From Zantedeschia hybrid cultivar (lineage: Eukaryota > Streptophyta > Magnoliopsida > Alismatales > Araceae): 64,000 bases of DNA. The stretch lies in contig JARZZO010000014.1 in the NCBI GenBank assembly GCA_030544215.1, positions 33,323,734 to 33,387,733 of the forward strand, given 5' to 3'. Positions 33,126 through 45,082 of this stretch are shown piece after piece. The notes under the pieces are model-generated. The model did no database searches and was not told where the DNA came from. It was given only the letters and a program-made list of their open reading frames with translations. The translations under genes were made by a program, and so were the position numbers. Every line of letters starts with the position of its first letter. The stretch's first letter is position 1.

Positions 33126-34677
33126 TGTTAGTATTAGATGGTCTCAAAGCCAATCCGATACTATGTACTTATTCAGATTATTAATAAATGGCAATAATTC
33201 ATTGTGTGTAATTAATTCGATCTGTGTTTATCGTATCACGATGAAGTCCATGAACATGTGCAACAGTCTTCGGATTGTGATGAGATCATAATTACGGGAT
33301 CGAAGACTTATAAACACATGTTCTTAATTGTTCCTAGTCATAGAATGTTTGAGATAGGACATCGAACATCCGGATAGACTAGTATAGGTTACTTCAGCTC
33401 ATATGATGAGGGTGACTGATCTCATAAGTCACTTGTGTGGAGACACTATGCTGAACCTATAGGTGCTCATTGGTGAATGAGTTCACTGAACTGATCCGAC
33501 TATGAATCGCTGGATGGTAATCACCTCACTGTTAACCAGTTCGATTCATTTGTCACGGTTGCGTGGATGATCCTTGGACCTGAGACTCCAAAGATATCTT
33601 GTTGGTAGGTTTCTGAGCTTTGACCTTGATGAACGAATCCCTAACCATGGGTTATCAATAACACAAGAGATCGGGTTCAGAGAAATGCCCTCGAAGGTAA
33701 TTGTGTGTTCAATACGGGATCATCCGCTCTCGGTTGTTTGAGAGAGAATGTTCCGAGAATGATGCGCTTAAAGTCCCTGGCCAGGGCGGACTCTGTAATC
33801 GATAAGGAGTTATCGGATTCAGATTAGCGGCATTTGATTCAAGTGAATCGACCAAATAGGGTTTAACAGTAAACCATGCCCTAGGTCGATTCGGGAACAT
33901 TGCACGGATGAAGGATTATATCCGCATGCTAACCGATGACAAAAAGGTTCCAATAGAGGGTTGCGATAACCCCAGTGCCATCCAGGATCACACGATGTTG
34001 CTTGGCATCCAACGTGATCGGCAATCCGTCCGAATTTATTGTGGGACATTAAATTCGGCTGATTAATTGAATATAAGGATATTAATTAATTCAGTGGGTC
34101 AGTAAAGGGTTACTGGACTTAATGGGCTATTAACTGGACTGGTATTTGGGCCTAGAGGGTCACACGCAAATGGTTTTCAAGTCGATGGATAATCTGACAG
34201 GATTTCAGATAAGTCTGGGTTTTTATTAAAAACCGCAAACAGACTTCTTATAAAAGAACGGATTCTACGTCCGGGGCCAGCAACCCTGACCTAGCCGTCA
34301 TTCGTTCTTTCCCTCTTTCTCTCTTCTCTGGGCGTGCGGTTCCCAACTGCTCCACCTTCCGTTCGACGGGGATTCCGAATCAGCATGTCGCGGTGGATTA
34401 CACGCAACCAGACGGGATCTACGAACGCCGCAGCGAGCGAGGAAGCGAGGACGATCCATCGCGAGGAGAACCGTGTGGATACCGCTAGAGGTCGGGCATC
34501 TGCGCCACTTGCGGCATTGTTCCGACGGAACCGGAAAACGGACGCGGATTCGAATCTGCGCAAGGTAAATTCGATTTACACCGGTTTAATTTTAACGACC
34601 GAAACGGGACAGATCCGATCTCGAAAATTTTATTCCGCTGCGTTTTAGGATCGGATCCTGACACAGCGATCCCAACA
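33126..34677 (+). repeat. 5' LTR of C1
   Basis: Starts TGTTAGTATT and ends CCCAACA. TATA box tataaaag at 34249-34256, with the 3' LTR counterpart at 42035-42042. A CT-rich stretch lies downstream of it. Confidence 0.95.
34249..34256 (+). promoter_or_regulatory. TATA box of C1 5' LTR
   Basis: ttcttataaaagaacgg, about 430 bp before the LTR end, which is the expected place for a copia U3/R boundary. Confidence 0.6.
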
Positions 34678-34678
34678 G

Positions 34679-34691
34679 TGGTATCAGAGCC
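34679..34691 (+). other. primer-binding site of C1 (initiator Met tRNA)
   Basis: tggtatcagagcc, one base after the LTR, is the classic plant initiator-Met tRNA complement found in copia elements. Confidence 0.92.
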
Positions 34692-36464
34692 AGGTTCCAC
34701 TGTGTTTTCGCCGTTTCGATCTCTTTTTGATAATTTGGTAATTAATTCCATGCATGTGATGCGTTCATGAGATGAACACAGCAAGTTTAAGACAAACTGT
34801 AAGCATTAAAATTTTATTTTTCTGCAATTTTCGTGTGTTCTTCGTCGGACGAAGAACTACTCGTATCGGATTGTTCACGGGCATCCCAAGCGTTGGGAAG
34901 GGCTCGATGGAGCATGGGATTCCTTCTATGGGGTCGTGGATCGAAGTTCTGATCTTTTATCATGACCGGGAGGATCAATAACCCCTAGATTTATTTTTAT
35001 TTTTCAAAAGTATGGGGTTCCTAATTTTTTTTGCAGAAAACGGATTTTTTTTTTTGGGGGGGGGGGGTTTGGAAGATAACCGCCGGCAACCAGGGGTTGC
35101 CGGCGCCGTCGCCGGTGCCCCTGGGTGCCGGCGGCTGCCCTCCGGTCGGGGCCCTGCCGGCCGGCACCTGCGGGGCAGGTTGCTGGCGGCAAGGAGCCGC
35201 CGCCCCCCACCTTGCGCGCAGCTAGGGTTTCCTAGCTGCGCTCGGGTGGGGGGGGCGGGCCTGGCCGGGCCCTCGGGTCCGAGCCAATCGGCCCTGGACC
35301 CGGACCAGGTCCGCGTCCTTGTGGGCGGACCTGGGTCCGAGCCAGGGACCGGCTGGGCTCGGCCCAGGTCCGGTCCGGTCCATTGGACCACTGCCCCTTT
35401 TTCCCCTTTATTTTTCTTTGTTTTTAATCCCTATTTAATCTGTTTTTGTTCCGAATTAAAAACAGAATTTAATTTTTATTTGTAATGAGATTTTACAATA
35501 AGATTGAGCTCTGTTTTTAATTTTATGGTCCAATAATTAGATTAATATGGATTAAAGTGGTAATTAACAAGTTGTTAATTCAATATAATTGTTAGATTAA
35601 AGGACATAATTGGAGAATAAATTTAATTGTTAAATTTATCATTTAATGCCAGTTAATCTTATCTGCATGGAATGTTACAATCTTGTCAAATTAGAGTTTA
35701 TGTGCATTTATTTGCTTGTTTAAATTGGATTTAAATTAGCATGCTTGAACTAAATACTAAATTTTTCGAAAATTCTAAATCCAAATTTTGTTAGGTCCCT
35801 GGTTTTATGAAACCAAAATTATAAGTTATTTTCGAAAATTTTATTTAGCCATTTGATGCGCAATTCGTGTGTGGTTTGTTTAACTAAAGCACATGGTGGT
35901 CATGGACGAGTATTAATTGTGGATGTGGAATGTGATTGTGTGGTTTATTGTTTATTAATAAATAGAGGTCTGCGAACCTTTCCCTCTCATATTCCATTGT
36001 ACTTCTACCTTCCTCCTTGATGTAATCGCCATAAGGCTTCCTCTTTTAAATTATCATGTAATTGGGAATTACGATGTAATTTGATCGAGGCCGATGCGCG
36101 CGGAGCGAGGATGATCCACAATTGCTGACCAGATGAAAATGAAGGAGTTCATTGAATCCATGGGTTTGCAGACTCATGATATAAGTTGTTATATTGTGTA
36201 TGTGTGTGCGTTTGACTGTCTGGCTCAAGTCAAACCGCAGTGCCGTCCATGACCACACTAATGACATGTATGCGATGCGTGTGCTTAATATCTGCTAGGT
36301 TATTAGTATTTATAATGTATATTCGATATATTTAATACTATCACCTAGGATGAGACCAAACTAAATAAGTAAAACCTTCGTTACAAATTCTAAGCCGTAG
36401 CACGAGTCATTGAGAATGTACCGCATGGCTCTCCATCAATATGATTAATAGAACTTAATTCGGT
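34692..36464 (+). other. C1 leader, first part
   Basis: No gene. 35049-35068 is a T-run followed by a G-run of about 13. 35080-35400 is very GC-rich, with a perfect 11-bp hairpin at 35081-35105 (gccggcaacc, loop agg, ggttgccggc plus a closing pair). 35400-36300 is AT-rich. Confidence 0.6.
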
Positions 36465-36784
36465 GGTGGCAGATACTATGTGTTTACCTGAGGTTTGCCA
36501 TTAACTGATGAGAGAACTGTTGATCATGGCATTAGATGCCTTTGGATAAGAGTAGAGGAACGATATAGTTATCTACGTGTTTACCCGGGAACTATATTTC
36601 TACTTTACTCTGTCACGTATTGATGGTAAAGTTTAGACCGGGGATAATGGTCTACTGTGTTTACCCGGGACCATTAAACTTGGGAGCCGAAATATGATCG
36701 GATATTGCAAGGAGTTGCAATTATCATGAGATGATTGCTCTGAGATAGCAGTATGATACTACGTGTTTACTCGAGGTCATACTG
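36465..36784 (+). repeat. C1 leader: four hairpins with a common loop
   Basis: Stems 36465-36474/36493-36502 (core tggca/tgcca), 36563-36570/36590-36597 (atatagtt/aactatat), 36645-36652/36669-36676 (taatggtc/gaccatta) and 36749-36756/36777-36784 (cagtatga/tcatactg). All four loops carry actacgtgtttacccggg or a near copy. The stems share no sequence but pair within themselves, and the non-Watson-Crick pairs are G-U on the sense strand. The array ends about 180 bases before the gag ATG. Confidence 0.85.
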
Positions 36785-36858
36785 TGATGCTTAGAGATTC
36801 TGATCCCCACTAGGAGATAGTCGGTATCTCCCGTTCTGTATATCTGAAGGTTATACAG
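36717..36858 (+). repeat. C1 leader: further hairpins without the common loop
   Basis: A 9-bp stem at 36717-36738 (gcaattatc/gatgattgc, one G-U), a 7-bp stem at 36813-36831 (ggagata/tatctcc) and a 7-bp stem at 36836-36858 (ctgtata/tatacag). With the four common-loop hairpins they make a nearly continuous structured stretch of about 400 bases. Confidence 0.7.
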
Positions 36859-36965
36859 TCCGTCGAAAATTAGTAAGAGTAAAACTAGATAATAAAAGAC
36901 CATATCTTGTTTTAGTTAATCTGAATATCTGCTAATTATCAATTGATTATCTCCTGTAGGCGAGA

Positions 36966-37649
36966 ATGTCGCACCATAACCCGTTGCGAGGCATACTTGA
37001 TGCCAACCGTTTGACAGGCACCAATTACTCAGACTGGCTCAGAAACCTGAAGATAGTCCTCAAGTCTGAGCAGATTGCCTACGTCTTGGATAATGAACCT
37101 CCTGCTGAACCAGCATTAGATGCTCTAGAGGAGGAAATGATAGCGTATGAAAAATGGAAGGAGGATTCCACCATGGCCCAATGCTACATGTTAGCCTCTA
37201 TGAGCAATGAGTTGTAGAGGCAACATGAAGAGATAGATGCTAGATCCATCATGCTCCATTTGAAGGAGCTATTTGGTGAGCAGAGTAGAATCGAACGATA
37301 TGAGATATCGAAGAATCTGTTCAAGGCTCAGATGGCAGAGGGAACTTCAGTACAGAATCACGTGCTGAAGATAATTGAGTGGGTAGAGAGGCTGGATGCT
37401 CTTGGGATTACACTTCCCAAGGAGATGCACACAGACCTCGTGTTGTCTTCACTTCCACCGTCATATGCTCAGTTCATCGTTAATTTTAACATGAACAAGA
37501 TCCAGGCCACCTTAGCTGAACTGCTGAACATGTTAAAGACTGCTGAGGGGAACCTTGTGAAGGATAAACCCCAATTCCTCATGGTTGGTAAGACCAACAG
37601 AAAAAGACTTGCAGTCCAAGCTTTTCGAAAGAATAAGAACAAGGTTTAG
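36966..37649 (+). pseudogene. C1 gag
   Basis: The ATG at 36966 follows tcctgtaggcgaga, which looks like a splice acceptor. The gag frame begins MSHHNPLRGILDANRLTG, then NYSDWLRNLKIVLKSEQIAY and FGEQSRIERYEISKNLF, typical of plant copia gag (UBN2 type). In-frame stops at 37215-37217 and 37647-37649 interrupt it. The C-x2-C-x4-H-x4-C zinc knuckle (CFYCHQKGHWKRNC, 37704-37745) lies after the second stop in the same frame. Confidence 0.87.
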
Positions 37650-38657
37650 AGAAAGGCAAAGGTTACCAAGAAAGACAAAGGTAAAAGTGTTGAGAAAGGT
37701 GATTGCTTCTACTGTCACCAGAAAGGGCATTGGAAGAGGAATTGCAAAGAATACCTCAAGGACAAGGCTCAAGGAACTGTGAAGCAGCAGGACGCTTCAG
37801 GTATCTATATGATAGATGTAAACTTGTCAATAAGAGATTGTACATCATGGGTATTAGATACTGGATGTGTATCTCATATCTGTAATTCTGTGCAGGCACT
37901 GACAAGAAGGCGTAAGCTGAGGACCGGCGAGGTGGAGCTGAGTCTAGGTAACAGCGCAAGAGTTGCGGCGATCGCTGTGGGGACAATGAAGCTCAAGCTA
38001 CCATCCGGAGACACATTTTTATTAGATGAATGTTATTATGTACCTAGCATAATAAGGAACATCATTTCTATTTCATGTTTAGATAGAATTGGATACAATT
38101 TAAATTTTGGGAACAATAGTTGTTCAATTTATTTCAGAAATAAATTAATAGCTTCTGCTATTTTATCCAATGGTTTGTATCTATTGAATGTGTCTCATGA
38201 TAATTTACATATCGGTTCTTCAATTAAAAGAAGTAAGTATGAAATGAACAAAGCCTACTTGTGGCATTGTAGGCTAGGACACATTGGTGAAAACAGACTC
38301 CAAAGGATGCATAAAGATGGATATTTGGATCCATTTGATTGTGAATCATATGCAACCTGCGAGTCATGTTTAATGGGTAAAATGGCTAAGTCTCCATTTA
38401 GTGGAACTGGAGAACGAGCCAAAGACATATTAGAACTCATACATTCATATGTATGTGGTCCTATGTCAACCCAAGCCATTGGTTGTTTTTCATACTTCAT
38501 TACATTCACTGATGATTACTCAAGGTTTGGATATATATACTTATTGAAGTATAAATCTGAAGCCTTTGAGAAATTCAGAGAATTTAAGAATGAAGTAGAA
38601 AAACAAACAGAAAAGAGTATAAAAACCATCCGATCTGATCGGGTGGTGAATACTTGA
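37650..38657 (+). pseudogene. C1 zinc knuckle, protease and integrase N-terminal half
   Basis: Same frame as gag. Zinc knuckle, then protease WVLDTGCVSHICNS with the D-T-G site intact, the GAG-pre-integrase segment (AYLWHCRLGHIGENRLQ, CESCLMGKMAKSPF), and the start of the integrase core. The first catalytic aspartate reads tyrosine: LIHSYVCGPMS, where C2 has HTDVCGP. A G is missing near 38641, after TIRSDR, so the frame ends at 38657. Confidence 0.86.
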
Positions 38658-39649
38658 GTACTGAGTTCATTAAATACTTAAAGGATAATGGTATCCTTTC
38701 TCAGCTTACACCTCCTTATACACCTCAGATGAATGGTGTATCAGAAAGGAGAAATCGCACATTAATGGAAATGGTGCGATCCATGATGAGCATGTCCAAA
38801 TTACCAGTGTCCTTATGGGGATATGCACTTAGCTCGGCTATGTATATCCTGAACAAGGTACCCAATAAATCTGTTGAGACCACTCCATATGAGATATGGA
38901 ATGGAAGGAAACCAGACCTTAAACATGTTAAAGTCTGGAGATGTCCTGCTTATGTTAAAAGACATGACGCAGATAAGCTGGAATCCAGAACTGACAAATG
39001 CAGATTTGTGGGATATCCAAAGGAAACTTATGGATATTACTTTTATCATCCTGGCGAACAAAAGGTGTTTGTGGCCATGAGAGCTATCTTTCTGGAAGAA
39101 GATTATATTCTCCAGAAGGACAGTGGGAGTAAAGTAACACTGGAAGAAGTTCCAGACCCACAAACTGGCAACGGTTCATCAGATGAACCGTCAGTTTCTG
39201 AACCTATTCAAAATGATACACATGAACCTCGTAGGTCTGAAAGAGTACCTAAACCACCAGAGAGATATGTGGGACATATTAATTTGGATGGTTCAAGGAT
39301 ACTCTATAATGAGGATGATGATCCTAAGACTTACCAACAGGCCATTGAAAGTCCACAGGCCAGGAAATGGCAGGAAGCCATGAATTCTGAAATACAGTCC
39401 ATGTACATCAACCAAGTTTGGAACTTGGTGGATTTACCCGATGGTATAGTACCTATCGGCTGCAAATGGATCTTTAAAAGAAAGATCGGTGCAAATGGAC
39501 ATATTGAGACTTATAAAGTAAGATTAGTGGCGAAAGGCTATCGTCAAAGACAAGGTGTTGACTATGACGAAACCTTTTCACCCGTTGCTATGATTAAGTC
39601 TATCCGAATTCTTCTCGCCATTGCTGCCTACCATGATTATGAAATCTGA
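38654..39649 (+). pseudogene. C1 integrase C-terminal half and RT start
   Basis: Frame after the one-base loss. Integrase completes with MNGVSERRNRTLMEMVRSMM (catalytic E), SSAMYILNKVPNKSVETTPY, and the C-terminal part. RT begins at WNLVDLPDGIVPIGCKWIFK and LVAKGYRQRQGVDYDETFSP. TGA at 39647-39649 stands where tryptophan is expected (EI then QMDVKTAFLNG), and the frame carries on after it. Confidence 0.87.
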
Positions 39650-39652
39650 CAG

Positions 39653-40891
39653 ATGGATGTGAAGACTGCATTTCTTAATGGAAACCTTGAGGAGGAGGTA
39701 TATATGATACAACCAGAAGGATTCATATCCAAAGAATCTCCAGACATGGTATGCAAGTTGCAGAGGTCCATTTATGGACTGAAGCAAGCTTCTCGAAGCT
39801 GGAACAGAAGATTTGATGAGGGGATCAAATCTTATGGCTTCATTAAAAATGAAGATGAGCCCTGTGTATACAAGAAAAACAATGGGAGCACAATCACATT
39901 TCTGCTTCTTTACGTTGACGACATCCTACTCATTGGGAATGATGTAGGAATGATGTCATCAGTAAAGATATGGCTGTCAAAGAACTTCTCCATGAAGGAT
40001 TTGGGAGAAGCATCTTATGTATTAGGAATACGGATATATAGAGATAGAGCGAAGAAGATGCTAGCCTTAACCCAATCCATGTACATAGAAACCATTGTCA
40101 AAAGATTTGGCATGAAAAATTCCAAGAGAAGTCTCATACCGATGAGACATGGAATTTCACTCTCTAAAGGTCAGTCTCCCAAGACACTTGAAGAGAGGGC
40201 AGTGATGGATAAAGTCCCGTATGCTTCTGCCATAGGGTCCATCATGTATGCCATGCTATGTACCAGACCTGATGTAGCATATGCTCTAAGTGTTACGAGC
40301 AGACATCAGGCAGATCCAGGTGATGAACACTGGAAGGCTGTGAATTGCATCCTTAAGTACTTGAGAAGGACTAAGGATCTATTTCTAGTCTATGGAGGAG
40401 GAGACTTAAAGCTGCAAGGATACACTGACTCGAGTTTTCAGTCTGATCCTGATGACAGCAAGTCAACATCAGGTTTTGTTTTCACACTCAACGGGGGAGC
40501 AGTGAGCTGGAAAAGTTCCAAGCAGGAAACCACTGCTGATTCGACAACGGAAGCCGAGTATATTGCTGCTGCTGAAGCCGCCAAGGAAGCTGTATGGATG
40601 AAGAAATTCATCGGCGATCTTGGTGTGGTGGAAAGCATATCTGGTCCCGTCCCACTGCTGTGTGACAACAATTGGGCGATTGCTCAAGCGAAAGAGCCGA
40701 GGTTTCATCAGAAGTCGAAGCACATTCTGCGGCGCTTTCATCTGATCAGAGAGATTATAGCTCGAGGAGATGTCGTGGTGGAAAGAGTTCTCTCAGCCGA
40801 CAACATAGCACATCCACTTACAAAGCCTTTGGCTCAAAATGTTTTTGAGCGTCACTTAGAGAATATGGGTATTCTGTATAAAAGTGATTAG
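39653..40891 (+). pseudogene. C1 RT and RNase H
   Basis: 412 open codons in the same frame. QMDVKTAFLNGNLEEEVYM, SIYGLKQASRSWNRRFD and the catalytic box FLLLYVDDILLIGND are intact. RNase H: GYTDSSFQSDPDDSKSTSG, TTEAEYIAAAEAAKEAVWM and LCDNNWAIAQAK (glycine of DNNGAI replaced). Ends at TAG 40889-40891, 20 bases before the 3' LTR, as usual for copia. This is the best preserved part of C1. Confidence 0.9.
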
Positions 40892-40900
40892 CTTTAGTCC

Positions 40901-40911
40901 AAGTGGGAGAT
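40901..40911 (+). other. polypurine tract of C1
   Basis: aagtgggagat directly before the 3' LTR. The same sequence precedes the 3' LTR of C2. Confidence 0.85.
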
Positions 40912-42463
40912 TGTTAGTATTAGATGGTCTCAAAGCCAATCCGATACTATGTACTTATTCAGATTATTAATAAATGGCAATAATTCATTGTGTGTAATTA
41001 ATTCGATCTGTGTTTATCGTATCACGATGAAGTCCATGAACATGTGCAACAGTCTTCCGATGGTGATGAGATCATAATTACGGGACCGAAGACTTATAAA
41101 CACATGTTCTTAATTGTTCCTAGTCATAGGATGTTTGAGATAGGACATCAAACATCCGGATAAACTAGTATAGGTTACTTCAGCTCATATGATGAGGGTG
41201 ACTGATCCCATAAGTCACTTGTGTGGAGACACTATGCTGAACCTATAGGTGCTCATTGGTGAATGAGTTCACTGAACTGATCCAACTATGAATCGCTGGA
41301 TGGTAATCACCTCACTGTTAACCAGCTCGATTCATTTGTCACGGTTGCGTGGATGATCCTTGGACCTGAGACTCCAAAGATATATTGTTGGTAGGTTTCT
41401 GAGCTTTGACCTTGATGAACGAATCCCTAACCAAGGGTTATCAATAACTCAAGAGATCGGGTTCAGAGAAATGCCCTTGAAGGTATTTGTGTGTTCAATA
41501 CGGGATCATCTGCTCTCGGTTGTTTGAGAGAGAATGTTCCGGGAATGATGCGCTTAAAGTCCCTGGCTAGGGCGAACTCTGTAATCGATAAGGAGTTATC
41601 GGATTCAGATTAGCGGCATCTGATTCAAGTGAATCGACCAAATAGGGTTTAACAATAAACCATGCCCTAGGTCGATTCGGGAATATTGCACGGATGAAGG
41701 ATTATATCCGCGCGCTAACCGATGACAGAAAGGTTCCAATAGAGGGTTGCGATAACCCCAGTGCCATCCAGGATCACGCGATGTTGCTTGGCATCCAACG
41801 TGATCGGCAGTCCGTCCGAATTTATTGTGGGACATTAAATTCGGCTGATTAATTGAATATAAGGATATTAATTAATTCAGTGGGTCAGTAAAGGGTTACT
41901 GGACTTAATGGGCTATTAACTGGACTGGTATTTGGGCCTAGAGGGTCACACGCAAATGGTTTTCAAGTCGATGGATAATCCGACAGGATTTCGGATAAGT
42001 CTGGGTTTTTATGAAAAACCGCAAACAGACTTCTTATAAAAGAACGGATTCTACGTCCGGGGCCAGCAACCCTGACCTAGCCGTCATTCGTTCTTTCCCT
42101 CTTTCTCTCTCCTCTGGGCGTGCGGTTCCCAACTGCTCCACCTTCCGTTCGACGGGGATTCCGAATCCGCATGTCGCGGTGGATTACGCGCAACCAGACG
42201 GGATCTACGAACGCCGCAGCGAGCGAGGAAGCGAGGATGATCCATCGCGAGGAGAACCGCGTGGATACCGTTAGAGGTCGGGCATCTGCGCGACTTGCGG
42301 CATCGTTCCTACGGAACTGGAAAACGGATGCAGATTCGAATCCGCGCAAGGTAAATTCGATTTACACCGGTTTAATTTTAACGACCGAAACGGGATAGAT
42401 CCGATCCCGAAAATTTTATTCCGCTGCATTTTAGGATCGGATCCCGACACAGCGATCCCAACA
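40912..42463 (+). repeat. 3' LTR of C1
   Basis: Collinear with 33126-34677 without net length change. Ends CCCAACA, followed by the duplicated gaaga. Confidence 0.95.
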
Positions 42464-45082
42464 GAAGACTCTCCAGTCGAAGACGGTCGCGGTCTCTCTC
42501 CTCAGTCAGGATCTCCAGGCGAACCTGAAGACGTGCAAGATCCCCGGTGGAGAGACGAGCCACCTACTCCTCCAAAGCCTGGATACGCGCAACGTCAGCC
42601 TCGGCACGAGCAGCTGCTGCGCGAGAATGCTCCAACTCCGCTTCAGCCCTCTAAAGGGCTTCCTGAAGCTCAGCAACCTACAGGACAAGTTATTGTTAGT
42701 CCAAGGCAATCATGAAATAAAAATTGAATTCAGAAATCAAAGGAAATAATAGGACTTACTCGAGCAGCGCGATCCTCCTCTGCGAGGGAAGCTCGGTGGA
42801 TGGCGGAGGCGAGCTGGCTCTGGCGGTCGGCCAGAGCAGCCTCATGGGCGGCAGAAGAGGAGGATGATGATGCTCCATATGCAGGGGGAGCCGCCTGGGT
42901 GTAGACGGCTAGCTGCACCAAAAGACGATCATCAGCGGTTAATCGTCAAAACAATTAATTAAGTAAAATGTCCATTCATATTCATGCATGCATACCAGGT
43001 CGAAGAGCTCCTTTTGGACCTGCTCCAGCTGGGCCTCCGCATTATGTAGGCGGGCCCGGAGGTCGATGATCACGGCATCTCGTGCATCCTGCATACCACA
43101 CATACATACATTCATTCACAAATATAAGTTAAAGATAATGATAAAATGAAAGAAGCATAAAATCATGCTTACATCGAGAGGATGGAGGAGTCGCAACTGA
43201 TCGGCGTAGTGTGTCCGATATTGTTGGAGGTAGGCTGTGCTACTCTCTGCCCGTGACTCAACTCGGACACCCCGGCGATGCCAGTCTTCATACTGCTCCG
43301 GGAATTTCGCTCGCCAATTAGTGAGGGCTTGCTTCCCCCTCATGCTCCGTCCGACGCCCTCCAGGACCTCCTCGTCAATCCACTCCTGGTGGAGGCCCAG
43401 GGTCTTCATAACTAGGTGGAGGCGGAGCGGCTCGATCTCGTTCAGGCAGTGGAGCCACATCTGCCGACCGAACCGTCTCCGGCCAGCCGTCACCCACAGC
43501 ATGGCCCTCTTCGCCCATGCCCATGTATAGGCGCCAGATCACCTGCATACAAGTTAGATGCATTCATATAAATAACTTGCATTTAATAAATAAAAGACTG
43601 CATTTAATAAACAAAATTGAATAAATTAAAAGACTCACCAAGAGCTCCGGGTAGTCAAGGAACTGACGGTGGAGGGCCGTCAGCTAGTGGTGCTGGGGTG
43701 CTGTGTCCACGATTGGCTGCCAACGGCAGGCCAATGGGACGGCACCGGGTCGTACTATCCTCGCTCAGCCGAGCGGGAAGTAGTAGTAGCTCCAAACCTG
43801 CATACATGAACATATAAGTTAGAAATCATTACATTATATCACATTGCATATCATAAACAAATAATAAGACAATTTAATACCTGGAGGAACGGCGAGAAGC
43901 CGCTGATGGTAGTCTCACGGTCAGGCGTGACCGCGGACAGGTCTGCGAACAGGTGGGCCAGAAGGGCCGCACCCCATGCATACTCCGCTAGGCTATCTAA
44001 ATCATCTAACAAATAAAGAAATCTACAATGAATGTGGTCGCCCTTCGTACCGAAGAGCAACCGACCAAAGAAAAAGACTAGAAAAACCCTAAGTTGTCTA
44101 TCTACCTCCTCCTCCTGACTAGGGTCGCTACAATATACAGAGGAGGATGACTCTGCTAATCTATCCCTAAACTCCTCCCGGGTCTCATCTGACCGACGCC
44201 GGGGCTCATCTAATTCTAAGGCAGCCTCTACTTCTACCCTAGGGACCATCCTAGACTCCCTGCCTAGGCTAGACACCTCTATGCCTAGTAGGGCCTCTGC
44301 CAAACCCTAGTAGTTGGGGTAAGTCACCAATTATCGGCCGGCCATCTACCCTAAGGCCAGTGATCTTGGCCACATCCTCTAAGGTGGGGATCATATGTCC
44401 CCACGGCATTAGGAAAGCCCGGCTTTCCGCATGCCACCTCTCCCGCAGCGCCTGCAGGAGGACCAGATCGAGCTAAAATGGCTCGATGTCTAAAACCTTG
44501 CCGAATCCCATCCGGCGCAGGTGCGCCTTCTGGAAATCTGGGAGTCCTCTATATACTCCTATAACTAGATCCTAGGAAATTCTCGCCCTCATAGTTCCCT
44601 GTAATTGAAAACAAAGATTTTCATCAGTTAATGAACATAAAAGCAGATAAGAAAGTTCTGTTCAAAAGGCGTCGTGACACAGGGACGCCTATTGAAAGGC
44701 GTCCACAGGTCCTGACGCAATTTGGGACCATTTTATGTCCACTTAAAAATCTGGAATTTTGCCTGAATGGCGTCGGACCAGGGTGACGCCGTTTGAAAGG
44801 CATCACCTGGTCTGGACGCCATTCAAGCCCGGATTCCGGGTTCTTCCAAGAACCCCTTTCTTCCCTCCTATTCTCACTCCATTCAAACCATAGAAAACTT
44901 ACCAGATGGAGGTCGCCCTCTCCTCCTTCTTCTACGGCCACAGGGGCCGGAGGAGCCTCCTCCTCCTCCAAAAACGCCGCTACCTTCGCAAGTTCGGCCA
45001 GGACTTCTTCCTCATCCCTCGCCGAGGTCCGACGGCGCTTCACCATCACCTTGGCCTTGCGGGATCCCTCACCACGCTCCAT
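42464..45082 (-). pseudogene. antisense spliced gene of B (plant mobile domain-like plus coiled coil)
   Basis: Exons inferred on the minus strand: 45082-44903, 44598-43881, 43797-43639, 43542-43173, 43088-42996, 42912-42760, 42677-42464, then the tail beyond C1 (33120-32956). All introns start GT and end AG; five of the six are 82-96 bp, the first about 300 bp. The N-terminus is charged (MERGEGSRKAKVMVKRRRTS). Exons 2-4 resemble the plant mobile domain (PMD) of MAIN/MAIL1-type proteins: FLMPWGHMIPTLEDVAKITG with LRVDGRPI, then YLLDDLDSLAEYAWGAALLA. Later exons form a coiled coil (LEQVQKELFDL, RLQVRLEILTEERDRDRLRL). In-frame stops (for example in exons 2, 3 and 7) and frameshifts near 44310 and 43500 show it is dead. 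The gene runs opposite to the element. Confidence 0.75.
44662..44826. repeat. 34-bp dyad modules M1-M4 in first intron of the antisense PMD gene
   Basis: Overlapping pairs at 44662-44695/44692-44725 and 44763-44796/44793-44826. All have ten-base spacers. They lie between exon 1 and exon 2 of the antisense gene. Confidence 0.83.

Larger units (their letters stand above)
33126..42463 (+). mobile_element. Ty1/copia LTR retrotransposon C1
   Basis: 9338 bp with LTRs of equal length (33126-34677 and 40912-42463, 1552 bp each) that differ by about two percent by eye. Flanked by gaaga on both sides. It has the initiator-Met primer site directly after the 5' LTR, a 2.3-kb structured leader, and gag-PR-IN-RT-RH in the copia order. 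It lies in the last exon of the antisense PMD gene of element B, so it is younger than B. The single polyprotein frame is broken by stops at 37215, 37647 and 39647 and a frameshift near 38641. Confidence 0.95.

Noticed and set aside
35012..35485. 157-codon frame in the C1 leader
   Set aside because: Open because of GC-rich composition. Gly/Pro/Arg-rich without a domain, and it starts in a T/G homopolymer.
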